NCBI GenBank assembly: GCA_024500155.1
Contig: CM044868.1
Location: 37,173,165 to 37,237,164, forward strand
DNA length: 64,000 nt
DNA from: Chenopodium formosanum
Taxonomy: Eukaryota; Streptophyta; Magnoliopsida; Caryophyllales; Amaranthaceae
Direction: 5' to 3'
Shown here: piece by piece, positions 46,931 through 58,790 of the stretch
How the letters are laid out: every line of letters begins with the position of its first letter
Numbering within the stretch: the stretch's first letter is position 1
Made by a program: the position numbers and the translations under genes
Notes under the pieces: model-generated
The model's database searches: none
What the model saw: only the letters and a program-made list of their open reading frames with translations
What the model was told of the DNA's origin: nothing

Positions 46931-49301
46931 AGAAAGCTACCGAAGACCAATGCTTTTTGATCTATAAAGCTTGCTTGAACTTTGCTTTAGCCAGTGTGTC
47001 AGCGCTTCTGCTGCTTGTAAACCAGTATGTCGGTGCTTTGAATTGTGAATCTGTATGTCAGTGCTTCTGAACTAGTATGTTAGTGCCTTTGTGTTTGTGA
47101 ACCATTATGTTGGTGCCTTTGCAATGAGCCAATGTTTAGGCGTTTTAAGCTAAGTGAGGCGATCTTTCGTTAGGTTAATCACTTATTTGCGATTATAAAC
47201 GAGCCGATTACTAAATCATGTCAAGTTGCTTATAGGGGCTAACTGGCGTACCAAAGAACCAAAAATTGTTGTATGAGATCAAAATAACCGTTCTGAGTAG
47301 CTGAGCATTCTGTCGTCGCTGAAAAGTTGTTGGCGCCACAATTTTGGCTCTAGCGTCAGGCGCTAAAATCTGTTGCCAGACGCTAGATGTTGTCGTCTAG
47401 CACTAGAGTCGAGTTTTCCTTTCAACCAAATCCGCTCAAATCTTTTGTAAATTAAAGTTCTTCATCTCCAAGTTGCTAATCCATTTAATTTTGCTCAAAC
47501 TCCTCTCATCTTGGAAAAATCTCTTGTGGTCATATTCACGATTTTTTTTTGAAAAAATTCGGGAATGTTCTTGCTTGCTGAGATGTACCTGCATTTATAT
47601 CTTTGACTATTGGACTTTGCTCATATTTGTTTAATTATCTTAGGGTTGACCTAAGGTTTATTATTGCTTGACTCATTGACTTGACATGACTCAAGGTATG
47701 ACGACTCGTGTGTTAGACTCAAATCAAGGTGATATGACATGACATGACTCAATGTATACATGACTTCTGTGTGCATTGTAATGTGATCGTGCGACTCAAA
47801 AATGCAAAAAAGCAAAAAAATTTCGTCATTTTTGTGGAGGGTACTGACTCTCTCCCGAAAAAAAAAAGATGCGAAAAAGAATCGAAGTAAAGTGTTTTGA
47901 AGATGCATGTTGAATGAGCTTAACCTGTTAACGTTATCTCCCATAGTACAAGGATTGTAACGTCTTAGACTATCCTAGTTTACTCGATAATGAAAGTATT
48001 TTTGTAACTTAGGGATGGAGGCTAAGTACTTCATAATTTGTGATGCAATAATGATTGATCTTGATATGACAAGGCATGCTTCAACTTTGTGTTAAGATTT
48101 CATGACAAAGGGTTTGTAAGGGAAGGACTATTTTGTCATGTATCTGTGATGTGTGTGATAGTGACATTAAGGTTAGGTCGCAAAGGTTAAGTTATGGAAA
48201 GATATATTGAGAAGAGTCAAATGGTGGTGACTCTTTAGGCTAGGTAAGCTAATGATGTAAGGATCAAGCCCCCAAGTCTAGCTCTAAGTAGATAGGGATG
48301 AGCATAGTAGATCCCTTGATATGATTATGGTGTGTGAATATGAATGCATGTTTATTACGGCCGCACCTCAATGTGAGGTTGCCTACGTATCCGTTAGGAA
48401 TCAGACCGAACGTAGCTCTAGCAGAACCTCGCACAAGTGTGTGTATACCTCAAAAAGGTCTTTTTAAGGGTTATAACGTGGTTAGGCTAAAGGTTATAAA
48501 AGAAAGGGATAAAGGCTCAAGACCCTAGATAAGCCCCCAAGGTGTGCAACCTTGCTTTTGAATCTTTATACTTTTATGCTTGAGGCTATTAACTCTTTTT
48601 TAGCTCTCTTTTCTCTTTTACTTTAGCATCTATTTAATTTTTATAAGTGTGGGAAATCCCGATCATGCGATCTATCAGTCACATGGCTTTCATGTTTCTC
48701 AGGCACGGTACCGAGCACTTGATAAGAGACATAATTTGAGACGTGTTCATATCGAAGACATTTTCATATCAAAGACATTGGAACATTTACCCTTTTGTAC
48801 ACTTTTATTTATTTTTTTATTGTTTTGCTATTTCAACCTTTTGAAGTCACTCAAGCTTTTTATGAAATTGAAAATTGCATAAGTTGCACACCATCCCATC
48901 CCAAGGTTAGGTAGATATGAGTTGAAAAATGAAAGGTCCATCGTTAGACGAGGCTCAAAGTGGTTTATCAAAAAAAGATTGCATATTTGAAGGGTGAAAG
49001 GTAATATGATGTGGCTACAAGGGGTGCCTCAAATTATTGGTATACCTTGTGCTTATTTTGACATGGATTAAATTTTTTTTTTATTTTTTTTATGCAATGC
49101 AATGCAATGATCATATGCAAGGAAATAAATGCTCATTTTATTAAAAGAGAAAAAGAAAGAATCTACAAAATTAATCTAAGGGAAAAGAAAGGTGCCTATG
49201 CTAGAGTTATTGGGGAGAGGGTAAATACAAATAGAAAAAGATGAGGTCACGAAATCTTGTCGTTGATTCTCATCTCTTTCTTGTTGTCGTTTGCTTCATC
49301 A
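46931..49301 (-). mobile_element. 3' internal region of the complete element
   Basis: No gene. Ordered landmarks: GC-rich cluster 47335-47410, GTTGCCTACGTATCC block 48355-48433, plus-strand NPDHAIYQS block 48643-48810 and T-run 49071-49092. Confidence 0.75.
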
Positions 49302-50564
49302 TCACTCGCTCTTCTTGCTAGCTGGAGGAATGGGAAGCTTGTTATTATCGATCAAATGTTGGATAGCCTCCTTTAGCGTCCAACAGCTCTCAGTAGTATG
49401 ACCCCTACCTCGATGATATTTGCAATGTGCATTTGGATTCCAGCTAGACAATCTCTTTTCAGGTGCGGGATCTTGAATAGGTCCAATAGGAGTGATGAGC
49501 CCCTTAGCATGGAGTCGATTGAAGGCAGTATTGTAGCTCATCCCAATGGGGGTGAATTCTTTCCTTAGTTTCTTCTTAGGTCTTTAGTTATCCATGGCTA
49601 AAACTTCACTGAGATTATAGGTACTAACTTTGTTACTAGAGTGGGCGTTTTCTAAAGAAGAAGGATTGTCGTTCTTTTTTCCTTTCCAGCCACCGTGGTT
49701 ATTATTGTTAGTAGCGTTTTGCTTTGCGAGGTTGTCTTCGATCTCGATTCCGATGTCATAAACGGCCTTGAAAGTATTCAAATTATGTAGATATTTTAAA
49801 TGCTTCAAATACTTCTCTTGGAGATATTTGACAAACATCCTTACGAATTCTTTTTCAATAGGCACCTCAATCATCTTAGCGGAAGTTTCCCTCCACTTAT
49901 TGAAGAAAGAAGTAAAGCCTTCATTCTCTTTTTGTCTTAGCATCTCGAGTTGTCTATAATCGGTTTCAAATTGAATGTTACACTTGTATCTATCAATAAA
50001 AGCGTTTACTATCGATTCCCAGGTAGAGGTTTTCTCTTTGTCAAGGGAAAAGAACCATTGTTGGAAAACGGTTTCAAGAGACAAGGAAAACAAGGAATGA
50101 ATGACTTTCTTATCAATCCCCTTAATATTCATTATAGTTTCAAAGGCTCTCAAGTGAAGATAAGGATTATCTGCTGCCTTGAATTTTGGGATGTCATTGG
50201 CATTGAACTTCTGCAGAAGAAGCTCCTTGTCCACCAAGACTCCTTGCAAACTGATTCCCTGAAACTTGTAATCACTAGATAGTTTGCTCAAGCTTTCTTG
50301 CTTAAGGTCCATTTGTTGTTACTTCACAGGGTCATCGATTTTGAGGGTTAAAGCCTTCAATGCCTCAGTCACGTCAACCATTTGCTTCTTAAGTTCATTG
50401 ACTTCTTCTTGACTTGCCATTATTTTCTTAGCTTTTCTCTTCCGACTCACTGGTTTATCAAAAAGTTGAACTTGAATGAAGGTGTTGTCATTGATTAATC
50501 GCCCTTCTCTCCTTGACCAATTACTGTGGAAAGGGAAATTAGGGATATTCATTATTTGACTCAA
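49302..50564 (-). pseudogene. Tat/Ogre-type gag, full length with two nonsense codons
   Basis: One minus-strand frame of 421 codons interrupted only by two TAA codons: at about 50318 (where the outer element has CAA, Gln) and at about 49583 (CAA in 29482-29985). Order: N-terminal SNWSRREGRLI, basic KRKAKK, a helix MASQEEVNELKKQMVDVTEA, then the gag core NPYLHLRAFETIMNIKG, SLSLETVFQQWFFSL, TSTWESIVNAFIDRY and EGFTSFFNKWRETSAKMIEV, a linker rich in N/H/G/K, and the zinc knuckle CKYHRGRGHTTESC (CX2HX4HX4C) followed by LKEAIQHLID. It would form the capsid/nucleocapsid of the virus-like particle. The frame is otherwise open with no frameshift, so it was coding until recently or has been copied under selection. 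Confidence 0.92.
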
Positions 50565-52031
50565 ACTCTATTCAACATGCAATAGATGGAAGAAGATAGG
50601 ATGAATGAATAGAATGAAAAAGATGAAGTAGAAGGAGAGAAATGGAAAAATTAGGAATAGAATGTACCCCCAACTCAAGTGACAGAAAAAACGGACTTAT
50701 GCATGAACCTAAGACATGGTCATGGTGACATATACACAAAGTGTGTGCTACGACTACTGAGTGTAGGTGACATGTTAAGACTCGTGTAATTACCATGTGG
50801 CTAGACTATGTGACTAGACTCAAGCAAAGACTAAGTTAAGACTTCATGTATATTCATTAAACTGGACAGGCTGTAGTATTTTAGTCATAACTTTTGATCT
50901 GTGACTTTGATTGGGATGAAACCAACGCCAAATTAAAGATAGAACTCGGGGCTACAGATCCATATGTTGTACGACTCGTAGTTGTTGCTATAACTCGGGT
51001 TATGACAAAAACAATTTGACGCTTGTGCAGTATACGGGAATAAAAATCCGGGTTGACTTAAAGGGACTATGACTCGATGTAAGACATATTTATTAGCTCA
51101 AATTAAATTATTAAGCAAAGTCCTTTAATCATTAATTAGTTTATTAAGACTTATTTACAAACACAAGTCAAGCTAAATGGTTAGTTTAGTCACATAATAA
51201 GTATGCACAAGTAAGAGATGCACAAGTAGTCAAGTAGTCACAACATGATGCAATGAGTTTGCAACCTAACCATGGCTCTAGTTTCTAAAGTTCGGGATAT
51301 GGGTTAGTCAAAGAGGGTCCATGGTTAATTGTTCGAATGCACCGCACGGAAGCCTTACCTTTTGAAAGGTTGGCGCGAGTGGATGGGACACCGCGAGTTA
51401 AAAACTCGCTTCTATGGTTTGGTGAAATCAACATTCTCGGATGTACCCTTTGTTGCACAAAGCGTTCAATCAGGTAGATGGAGCATGAATTCCTAGAGGG
51501 TTATGTCCATATGTAGAACACATATGGGTTTTAGAAAAGTGAGAAAAACTCAATCATAAAGTAGGATCGAGAAAACAGTGCTAAAAAATGGTCAAAATTA
51601 TAACGCATATTTCTGGCTCGGCATTGGAAGAACTTGGTGCCAGCGAACAGAGGCCGGGGCCGTGATTTGGCTTTGGCTCCTGGCGACAGTAGTGTCGCCT
51701 GGCGCCAGAGTCAAATCTTTGGCGCTAGACTCTATTTTCTTACGCTAGTTCCTACATGCCTCAGCAGTTTTCTATGCTCGATAAAATTTTTAAGTTTCGC
51801 GCAACATTATTTCGATCCTAGTTGTGAAAGATATTCCTCAAATTTCCTACGTGTAAAAATCCTATGTTTTTAACTCATTACGGACGGGTCTTTCCTATGA
51901 GATATTTTTTTATGCATTTGACAATATTGTTAATTAAAATTACGCACATGAAATACTTAGAACTTTCCGAGTCTCATCCACTCATTCTAAATCATAGCCA
52001 AAATAAATTTTAGGAATTAAAATAGAAATCC
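50565..52031 (-). mobile_element. Leader of the complete element
   Basis: About 1.5 kb, no gene. GC-rich cluster at 51638-51745 (GTGCCAGCG, GGCGACAG, CTGGCGCCAGAG, TTGGCGCTAG) and the CAGTATACGGGAATAAAAAT block (51030-51050). Confidence 0.7.
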
Positions 52032-52049
52032 TCCCCAGTGGAGTTGCCA
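52032..52049 (-). other. Primer-binding site
   Basis: TGGCAACTCCACTGGGGA on the minus strand (one change from the other copies), 5 bp from the LTR edge. Confidence 0.85.
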
Positions 52050-52054
52050 AATAC

Positions 52055-54147
52055 TTTAGGGAATATTTCAAGAATTATCCCTAGCTTGAACCCCACTGTG
52101 ATCATACACTAAAGTACAGTGGTGTCCAAAGGGATAGAAGATAGAGCAAAAGAGTCGCCAACAAGTTTTAGGAACTTGTAAACCGTTCACGAGATGAAGG
52201 TTACACGCCTTAACGATCCAGGAGATCGTCAACTCTAATAGATCTTGAACCATGACTGGTAGTTCAGTGATGAAGGTACAAATCCAACCTAAAAGAGATT
52301 GAACCTGCCCTAATAATAGGCCTCTACTTTATTCTGATCGTATTCATGTGCGCTTTCTGACTAACATGCAATCAATAGGTTTACCCTAAACTTGTTTAAT
52401 CTATGTTGGTTGAATATTAATGCATAAACAAATCTATTATTGGTGATCACTTGAATTATAATCAAATTAACCCTAAACAAGATTATTAATTATCTTATAT
52501 AAGCGTGATTAGAAGTACAAATTCCCTTTAAACATGCATATAAGGTGTGATCAAGCAATAACAATAAATATCAAGCAACATAATAATTATAATAATCATA
52601 ATCATAATTATAAGATGTTCATGTTAAAGCATAATAATAGCAAGATCCTAGGCATGATACTAACAAGATTAATAACAAACCCTAGAATATCACTAAACAA
52701 TAAATGTCAAAGCTTTAACCCTAACATGATACTAACATGAATATAATGAAGAGAAAAATAGGAAGCTTCACAGGAATCATAATTATCATATTTGATATTA
52801 GAAATTTTAGTTGTTACCCTAAACATGATACTAGGAAAATCAAAACGCCCTAACATGACAATAGGAATCATAATAATAACCTAAACATGATTTCTAAATC
52901 ATAATATCAATAAATACTTTAAAGAACTTACTTGGATGCCTCGTACCTCTTTCTAATAACAAAATACACGCGTTAGTAACTTCAAGAAAAATAATAAACA
53001 AAACAATTAAATTAAATAATAATTTAAACCCTCAGAAATTAAAACCTTTCACGACTAGGGCGAAGGCAAATTCGAACTTGGCTAGGTTTGTCTAGACCTT
53101 GTGAATGCGGAATTTTGTATTGGAGAAAAGGCTAGTTTAGAAAAGAGAGAGAGAGAATATATCAAGAATTTATTGATGAGAGTTGGTTATTTAAAAAAGG
53201 GGAGATATGACTTCTATTTATAGAGAAAAAAGAGGGTCGAAGAATCAGAAAATAATCCCAATTCGAATCGAAATAGAATTCGAAGGATAGTAGTTTTTGC
53301 AGATTTTGTTTTTATCATATCTTTTGATCCAAAGGTTCAAATAAGATATAAAATATGTTTTTGGAAATATCTTGAAGTCTACTTTCCAACCCAATTTAAA
53401 TCCGATTGAAATAATTTAAAGATAAAAAGATATGGCCGAAATAGTTGGACGGTGTCAGTTTTGGATAGAGTATTGTATCTCATTCATATATTTTTCGTTA
53501 TAGCTCGGAATTAATATTATAATATATCATTGGAAAGATAATTTCAATGTTTATCCAATCATATAAGATTTGGATAAATATTATGAGGCACGAAAATAAT
53601 ATCTGACTGTCTTTGAACATCTTTAAATTCGAATAGAATTAGAATTAAAGAAAAGGAAAGTTTTAATAAAGGAAAGTTTTTATTTAACTCAAATTCTTTA
53701 ATCTTGTCTTTTCAAAAAGGATAATTAATATCTTTTAGAAACTTATAGAAGATTCTAATTAATCCTAAGTAGTTTAGCAATAGGATTAAACATTTGGACC
53801 CTCCACATGATCATTGGGTCGTAGGCAAAATCCAGTTTGGTCCCAGTTTAGTATTTGGGCCATAACTACCTCATTATTCATCGGAATTGGGCTTATAATA
53901 CATCTTTGGAAAGGTATTTTTCAAGCCCCATCCAACTGTTTTATTATTGGACCCTTGCTATGGACCAAACCAAACTGGATTGGCTGTTTTCTTTAAAATA
54001 AGTTTTCAAAAACATAGAGAAAGAAAAGAATTAAAAACTAACCGCGACACTAGACTTTCCACAATTTCACTTCATTCGATTATGATTTGATGTGAAAGGT
54101 ACTTATCATTGGGTTTGGTTTTGGGGAGACACAAATGGGTGTCTACA
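52055..54147 (-). repeat. 5' LTR of the complete gag-only element
   Basis: 2093 bp. The inner edge is TTTAGGGAATATT (TG mutated to TT) and the outer edge TGTCTACA at 54147. TATA box TATAAATA at 53215-53222 on the minus strand. It includes the empty site for the CACTA MITE near 53835. Confidence 0.92.
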
Positions 54148-54489
54148 GCTACGCCAAAGCAAGGTATCACTACTTTCCTAGGAACGTAAGTCATACCGTT
54201 AATGCATGTTGGTTTTGGTTAAACTCATCGATATGAGTAATGAGTCCTTACATGTCATGGCAAAAGAGATAAATTGTCACGAGATCAATAGATGCGACGC
54301 TTTATCAAACCAAGAGTAGCTTGGAGCCATTAGCAAAATGTTTCTTACCTTAGAGTAATAAGTGTTAAGGCAAACCAATACATGCTTAATCACTTATTTA
54401 TTCTTTGGATCTTAGAATTGCCGTATTTTCCTGAAATAGAAACAATTTTAAATATGTGAATAAGATGTTTAAATAAGTTTGAAACTAGC

Positions 54490-54675
54490 ATGAATGCTTT
54501 CAAATTCAATCTTATTTTGTATTATGAATGGTTTTTCATTTCAAACTCTTTCAATCGTAGAAACATGTATGCGAACAACTCAAACAACCGATTTTCGTTA
54601 CGCTTTATTCTCGATAAGGAGAAATTGAGTGGGCCAAATATTCTTGATTGGAAAAGAAATTTGCGCATTTTTCTC
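54490..54675 (+). pseudogene. Ty1/copia gag N-terminus, right copy
   Basis: MNAFKFNLILYYEW... then RFSLRFILDKEKLSGPNILD and WKRNLRIFL, matching the copia Gag N-terminal consensus with LSGPNILDWKRNL. It is cut at 54676 by the start of the Athila LTR (TGATGAG). The region 54153-54489 is its leader or flank, with no other feature. Inverted partner at 12527-12712. Confidence 0.65.
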
Positions 54676-56322
54676 TGATGAGTTTCATTTATGACACACA
54701 TTTGTTCTCTTTTAGGATGATTTTAGATAGCTTTTATAGCTCTTTTCTTTCCTTTTTTCTTAGTTTTACTCTTTATTTCTTTAGTTTGCACTTTACTTAG
54801 TTGATTTTCCATTTTCAAGCATTTCTTGGTTTTCTTGTCTTTTTCCCTTTTATTTGTTTGTTTTCTTTCATTTTTCATGTTAAGGTCATTATCCAAAGAT
54901 TCCCGAGACCCCTCCCCAAGTTTGACATTGATTAGGAAGCCTAGTGTTCTCCATTTGAAGCTTAAGCATGGAGAAGTGAAAATTTCATTTGACCTTAGGC
55001 CGTACATTCATGCCGTGGGGGCACGAATTCTCGAGTTGAACCCACCGTCGAGGTTATTTTGGGTTTTCCATGTCCCGTGTTTATCAAGAGCATCGAGGGG
55101 AGCGCACGAGGAGCGTTGAGTTGATGGTGAAGGGGGTTTCCCTGTTCTAGGCGTGGGCGCGCATGACTACGGCGCGGCAGTGTAGCCTTGTGGCACGGCC
55201 GCACGTGGCCCTGGCGCGGGCGCACCACTTGCTCTATCTCTTCCATACCCATTTTTGCGCGGCCGCGCATTCTCTTGAAGAAGGCCGCGCCTATATGGGT
55301 CTATCTTGGACGATCTAACTAACTTCTCTTTTTTAGTTTTACTATATATAGACTTTTTTCCTATTTTTAGAGGGAGATCATAAGAGGATTAGAAGAGATA
55401 TTTTATAGAGAGAATTAGAGTTTTAGAGATTGAAACACTTGTTCTTAGATTTTTTTGTAGATTTTAGAGAGAGAAATTAATGGTTGATGATTGACGATTG
55501 ATGATACTAACCATAATTTATATTTATTTCACCAATGTTTGTAAGAATTGCTTATACTTTAATGCAATCTTTATTTGTTTTATCTCAATTGTTTGTTGAT
55601 TGATTGAATTTGTTTGATGTAAATTATGATGATGAATGTGTTGATTAGCTTAGTTTTGATCTTGATTTCATCCATGGATAGTGAGTAGTTTACTTGCTAG
55701 GGATGTGGTGAAGCATGTTTGAGTAATGGATCATAGCTAATTGGGAGTTTTTGATTAATTTAGCATTGTGATTAAATTGGTTGATTGATTTTGTGCATGT
55801 GTGTGATTAGTATAAGAGTAGCTAACTTTAATTGCCATGTTAGATTGCATTGTGTGCCTACATTGATATGGACCATTGATTTGTAGCTCACATTTATCGA
55901 TCGATCTTGGTTTGTGATGTTCTTAGAAGAGTCTTTTGTAGTTGGCGCTAGTTAGACCCCTAGGAGATAGCTTGTTAAGCTATTTTGACTGCATTATCTA
56001 TTTTCCCTCGCAATACTCGAATTGATGAATCTCCAACCCAATTATTGTATGTCCATTGCAAGAACATGTGGATCCTAAATCCCTAGTGTTTGATATATTG
56101 GTTTACTTTGTGTTTTCTTGTTTGTTTAGTTGATTTTAGACAACCTACATATCCATTTACTCTTCGAAATAACTTAACTTTAGCAATAGTTAACTTTCCC
56201 CCATTCCCTTGGGTTCGACCTTTGACTTGCCTCTATACTAGTATTTGAGTTGGTTAAGTATTTACAAATTTAGTTTTGACCGCGGGAGGATTAGTTTCAA
56301 TGACCTAGTCTCAACCCGCGTA
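54676..56322 (+). repeat. Athila-like LTR, right copy
   Basis: TGATGAGTTTC to CGCGTA (the left copy ends CGCGTCA). It contains GC-rich sequence at 55110-55290 that also occurs at 11930-12120 and no MITE. An antisense and a sense ORF across 54826-55270 are not element proteins. Confidence 0.6.
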
Positions 56323-56327
56323 AAAAA

Positions 56328-56345
56328 TGGCGCCGTTGCCGAGGA
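56328..56345 (+). other. Primer-binding site, tRNA-Asp type
   Basis: TGGCGCCGTTGCCGAGGA, one or two changes from the classic Athila/Tat PBS TGGCGCCGTTGCCGGGGA, a few bases past the LTR end. Confidence 0.88.
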
Positions 56346-56467
56346 ATGGCGTAGTTGTTTGCTATTGTTGTCGAGTCTATTTCACTTTATCTCAAAAATA
56401 CAAAAAGTTTTTTCTCTTTTATGCTATATTTGTAGCCGTGCTATTGACATTTGCTTTGCGTTTTTGT

Positions 56468-57241
56468 ATGCGTAGGACAAGAGGAAGGACTCTAGTGCCA
56501 TTTGATCCGGAAATGGAGAGAACCATAACAAGGATAAGGGTTGCTAATCGTTCTTCAAGTCCAAGCTTTCCAAGAGAGGAAATTTATCAATAAAGAGAAG
56601 AAGAGGATCGAGGAAGCATGGGAGCTAATCCATAACTTTCTTTGAAGGAGTTTGGAACTCCCGGTGCTTATAGATTCAAGAGTGGCATAGCTCCACCAAC
56701 AACACCCGCCAATGGCTTTGAGATAAGGCCGACAATGATAACAATGATTTATAAAGCTCAAGCTATTTTCGTTCTCTCTAATCGGGAGAGATTTGGAGTG
56801 GTTAGATATGGAAGTGAAGCCTAATTCCTTGAGAACTTGGGATGAGGTCACTAATGAGTTTCTTTCTCGTTTTTACCCTCAAAAGAAGATCGCCTAGGCA
56901 AGAACTCTGATCCAAAGTTTCAAGTAAAAGCCTAGTGAGAGTTCGTATGAGGCTTGGGAAAGATACAAGGAGTATTAACGAGAACTTCCTTACCATGGAA
57001 TCCTGACCTACCAAATCATAAAAATTTTCTATGGAGGATTGAGTCCCCAAGGAAGTTGTGTCTTGATGTTGGAGCCAGAGGGCTGATTATGAAAAGGACC
57101 GAGAAAGACGTTGTAGATATAATTGAGGTTGTAGTTCGTCACTACATGGATTGACAAGAGGGAGAGACAAAGTCTACAAATAAGAGTAGCTCAACGATCT
57201 ATTCGGTTGATCATTTCAATGCGATCAATAAGTTGTCTTCC
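56468..57241 (+). pseudogene. Athila-like gag, right copy, truncated by LTR insertion
   Basis: MRRTRGRTLVPFDPEMERT from 56468, a stop after PREEIYQ (56593), then frames giving TPGAYRFKSGIAPPTTPANG, a YEAWERYKE(Y)-type gag core and GLSPQ. It ends at INKLSS where a Tat LTR inserted (57242). The surrounding 88-codon frame (56327-56593) differs from the left arm at 7 residues. Capsid-type protein in an intact element; here dead. Confidence 0.72.
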
Positions 57242-57775
57242 TGTAGGGAATATTTCAAGCATTATCCCTAGCTTTAACCCCACTGTGATCATACACTAAA
57301 GTACGGTGGCGTCCAAAGGGAAAGAAGCTAGAGCAAAAGAGTCAACAACAAGTTTTAGGAACTTGTAAACCGTTCACAGGATGAAGGTTACACCCCTTAA
57401 CGATCCAAGAGATCGTCAACTCCAATAGGTCTGGAACCATGACTGGTAATTCGGGGATGAAGGTACAAATCAAACCTAAAAGCGATTGAACCTGCCCTAA
57501 TAATAGGCCTCTACTTTATTCTGATCGTATTCATGTGCGCTTTCTGACTAACATGCAATCAATAGGTTAGCCCTAAACCTGTTTATCTATGTTGGTTGAA
57601 TATTAATGCACAAATAAAACTATTATTGGCGATCACTTGAATTATAATCATATTAACCCTAAACAAGATTATTAATTATCTTATTAAGCGTGATTACAAA
57701 TACCAATTCCCTTTAAAAACATGCATAAAAGGTGTGATCAAGCAATAACAATAAATATCATGTAACATAATAATA

Positions 57776-57786
57776 ATCATCATAAC

Positions 57787-57881
<95 letters not shown>
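57776..57881 (+). repeat. (AAT)n microsatellite, 5' side of the R2-like fragment
   Basis: About 30 AAT units. Other copies of this LTR have only a short AAT/ATA-rich stretch here (for example 44600-44650). Confidence 0.93.
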
Positions 57882-57882
<1 letters not shown>

Positions 57883-58641
57883 TCTGCAGAATCCACCTTT
57901 TCATTATCCCCTCGTCTATCAGCATTGTGGAAATCTCAGCAGGGAGATCACACGTCTTCTTGGCTTCGGGCCATTCCTATTTCAGGATTGGGTTTGATTA
58001 TGAATGCAAAGACTTATCGATTTGTATTATGCTACCGATTGGGTGTTCCGTTCTCTGCCTCGACACCGTGCTCTGCTTGTTCGAGGGTTTTTTCAGGGGA
58101 TATTTTTGGCGATCACGCGGTGTCGTGTGCTGGTATCGTGGGTATTAAACATAGACATAATGTTGTTCGGGATACCCTAGTATATGTTTGCTATCGTTCT
58201 GGGATTTCAGCAAGGAAAGTGGTTGATATTGGGTTGTCTGGAGGGAACGGTGATGCCCTCAGACCTACTGATGTGTTACTTTATTCTTGGGATCGTGGTC
58301 GCGATGTCTGTGTTGATTTGACAGGATCTTCTCCTTTAACACAGTCAAGGTTATCTGACTTTATTCTTGGACGGGTTGTGGCTGATGCAGCTCAGCGGAA
58401 GCGGGATAAGTATGAGGCTCGTTGTCAGGCGATTGGATATGGGTTCATTCCCTTCTCCTTTTCTTCATTTGGTGAATTAGAGAAGGAGGTTGTTGCGTTG
58501 CTTAAGCGAATTCAGAGGTTCTCGACGACGCAAGACATTGGAGAACGTGCTGTAGCTCATATTTTTACTAGGGTAGGCTTTGCTATAGCTAGAGGAGTGG
58601 GGGCCCAGATTGTATCTCGGCTTCCCACTAATTTATTGTAG
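57882..58641 (+). CDS. C-terminal zinc finger + restriction-like endonuclease domain of an R2-like non-LTR retrotransposon (5'-truncated)
   Basis: Open from the microsatellite edge to TAG at 58641. Numbered from the TTG at 57925 it has 238 residues. It shows SWLRAIPISGLG, RFVLCYRLGVP (20-42), a zinc-finger-like C49-x2-C52-x11-H64-x3-C68, then KHRHN (75-79), RPTD (113-116), DVCVDLT (127-133, 14 residues between D116 and D131) and KRDKYEA (159-165). This order (CCHC-type finger, RHN, [KR]PD-x12-14-D, then a K-rich Y motif) matches the C-terminal endonuclease of R2-type elements, which nicks the target DNA for target-primed reverse transcription. The RT part is missing. About 25 bp after the stop comes an (AAT)n tail. 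The reading frame has no stop or frameshift, unlike the gags, suggesting recent arrival. Alternative: an unrelated plant LINE C-terminus. Confidence 0.72.
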
Positions 58642-58666
58642 GTTGTATGACTTTTTGTTTTTGAGA

Positions 58667-58685
58667 TATAATAATAATAATAATG

Positions 58686-58765
<80 letters not shown>

Positions 58766-58790
58766 CATCATCATCATCATCATCATCATA
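58667..58790 (+). repeat. (AAT)n / (CAT)n tail and microsatellite, 3' side of the R2-like fragment
   Basis: Begins after GAGATATAAT and runs about 33 AAT units (one ATG variant), then about 8 CAT units. AAT is the likely 3' tail of the non-LTR element. The N/H homopolymer ORF over it is an artefact. Confidence 0.9.

Larger units (their letters stand above)
44083..54147 (-). mobile_element. Complete gag-only Tat/Ogre-like LTR retrotransposon (TR-GAG)
   Basis: The best-preserved element: LTRs 44083-46220 and 52055-54147, 5-bp TSD GCTAC at 44078-44082 and 54148-54152, PBS 52049-52032, leader with GC-rich cluster, gag 50564-49302, 3' region with conserved blocks and 70-bp array, and PPT 46235-46221. 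The 10,065-bp unit has no pol. Gag followed by about 3 kb of non-coding 3' region is the layout of TR-GAG elements. The insertion target is a copia leader or LTR. The same junction is preserved in the left arm at 13054/13055. Confidence 0.95.

Noticed and set aside
54826..55270. Overlapping ORFs of 91-97 codons in the Athila LTR
   Set aside because: Both strands open by chance in GC-rich LTR sequence. The left-arm copy does not preserve them intact.
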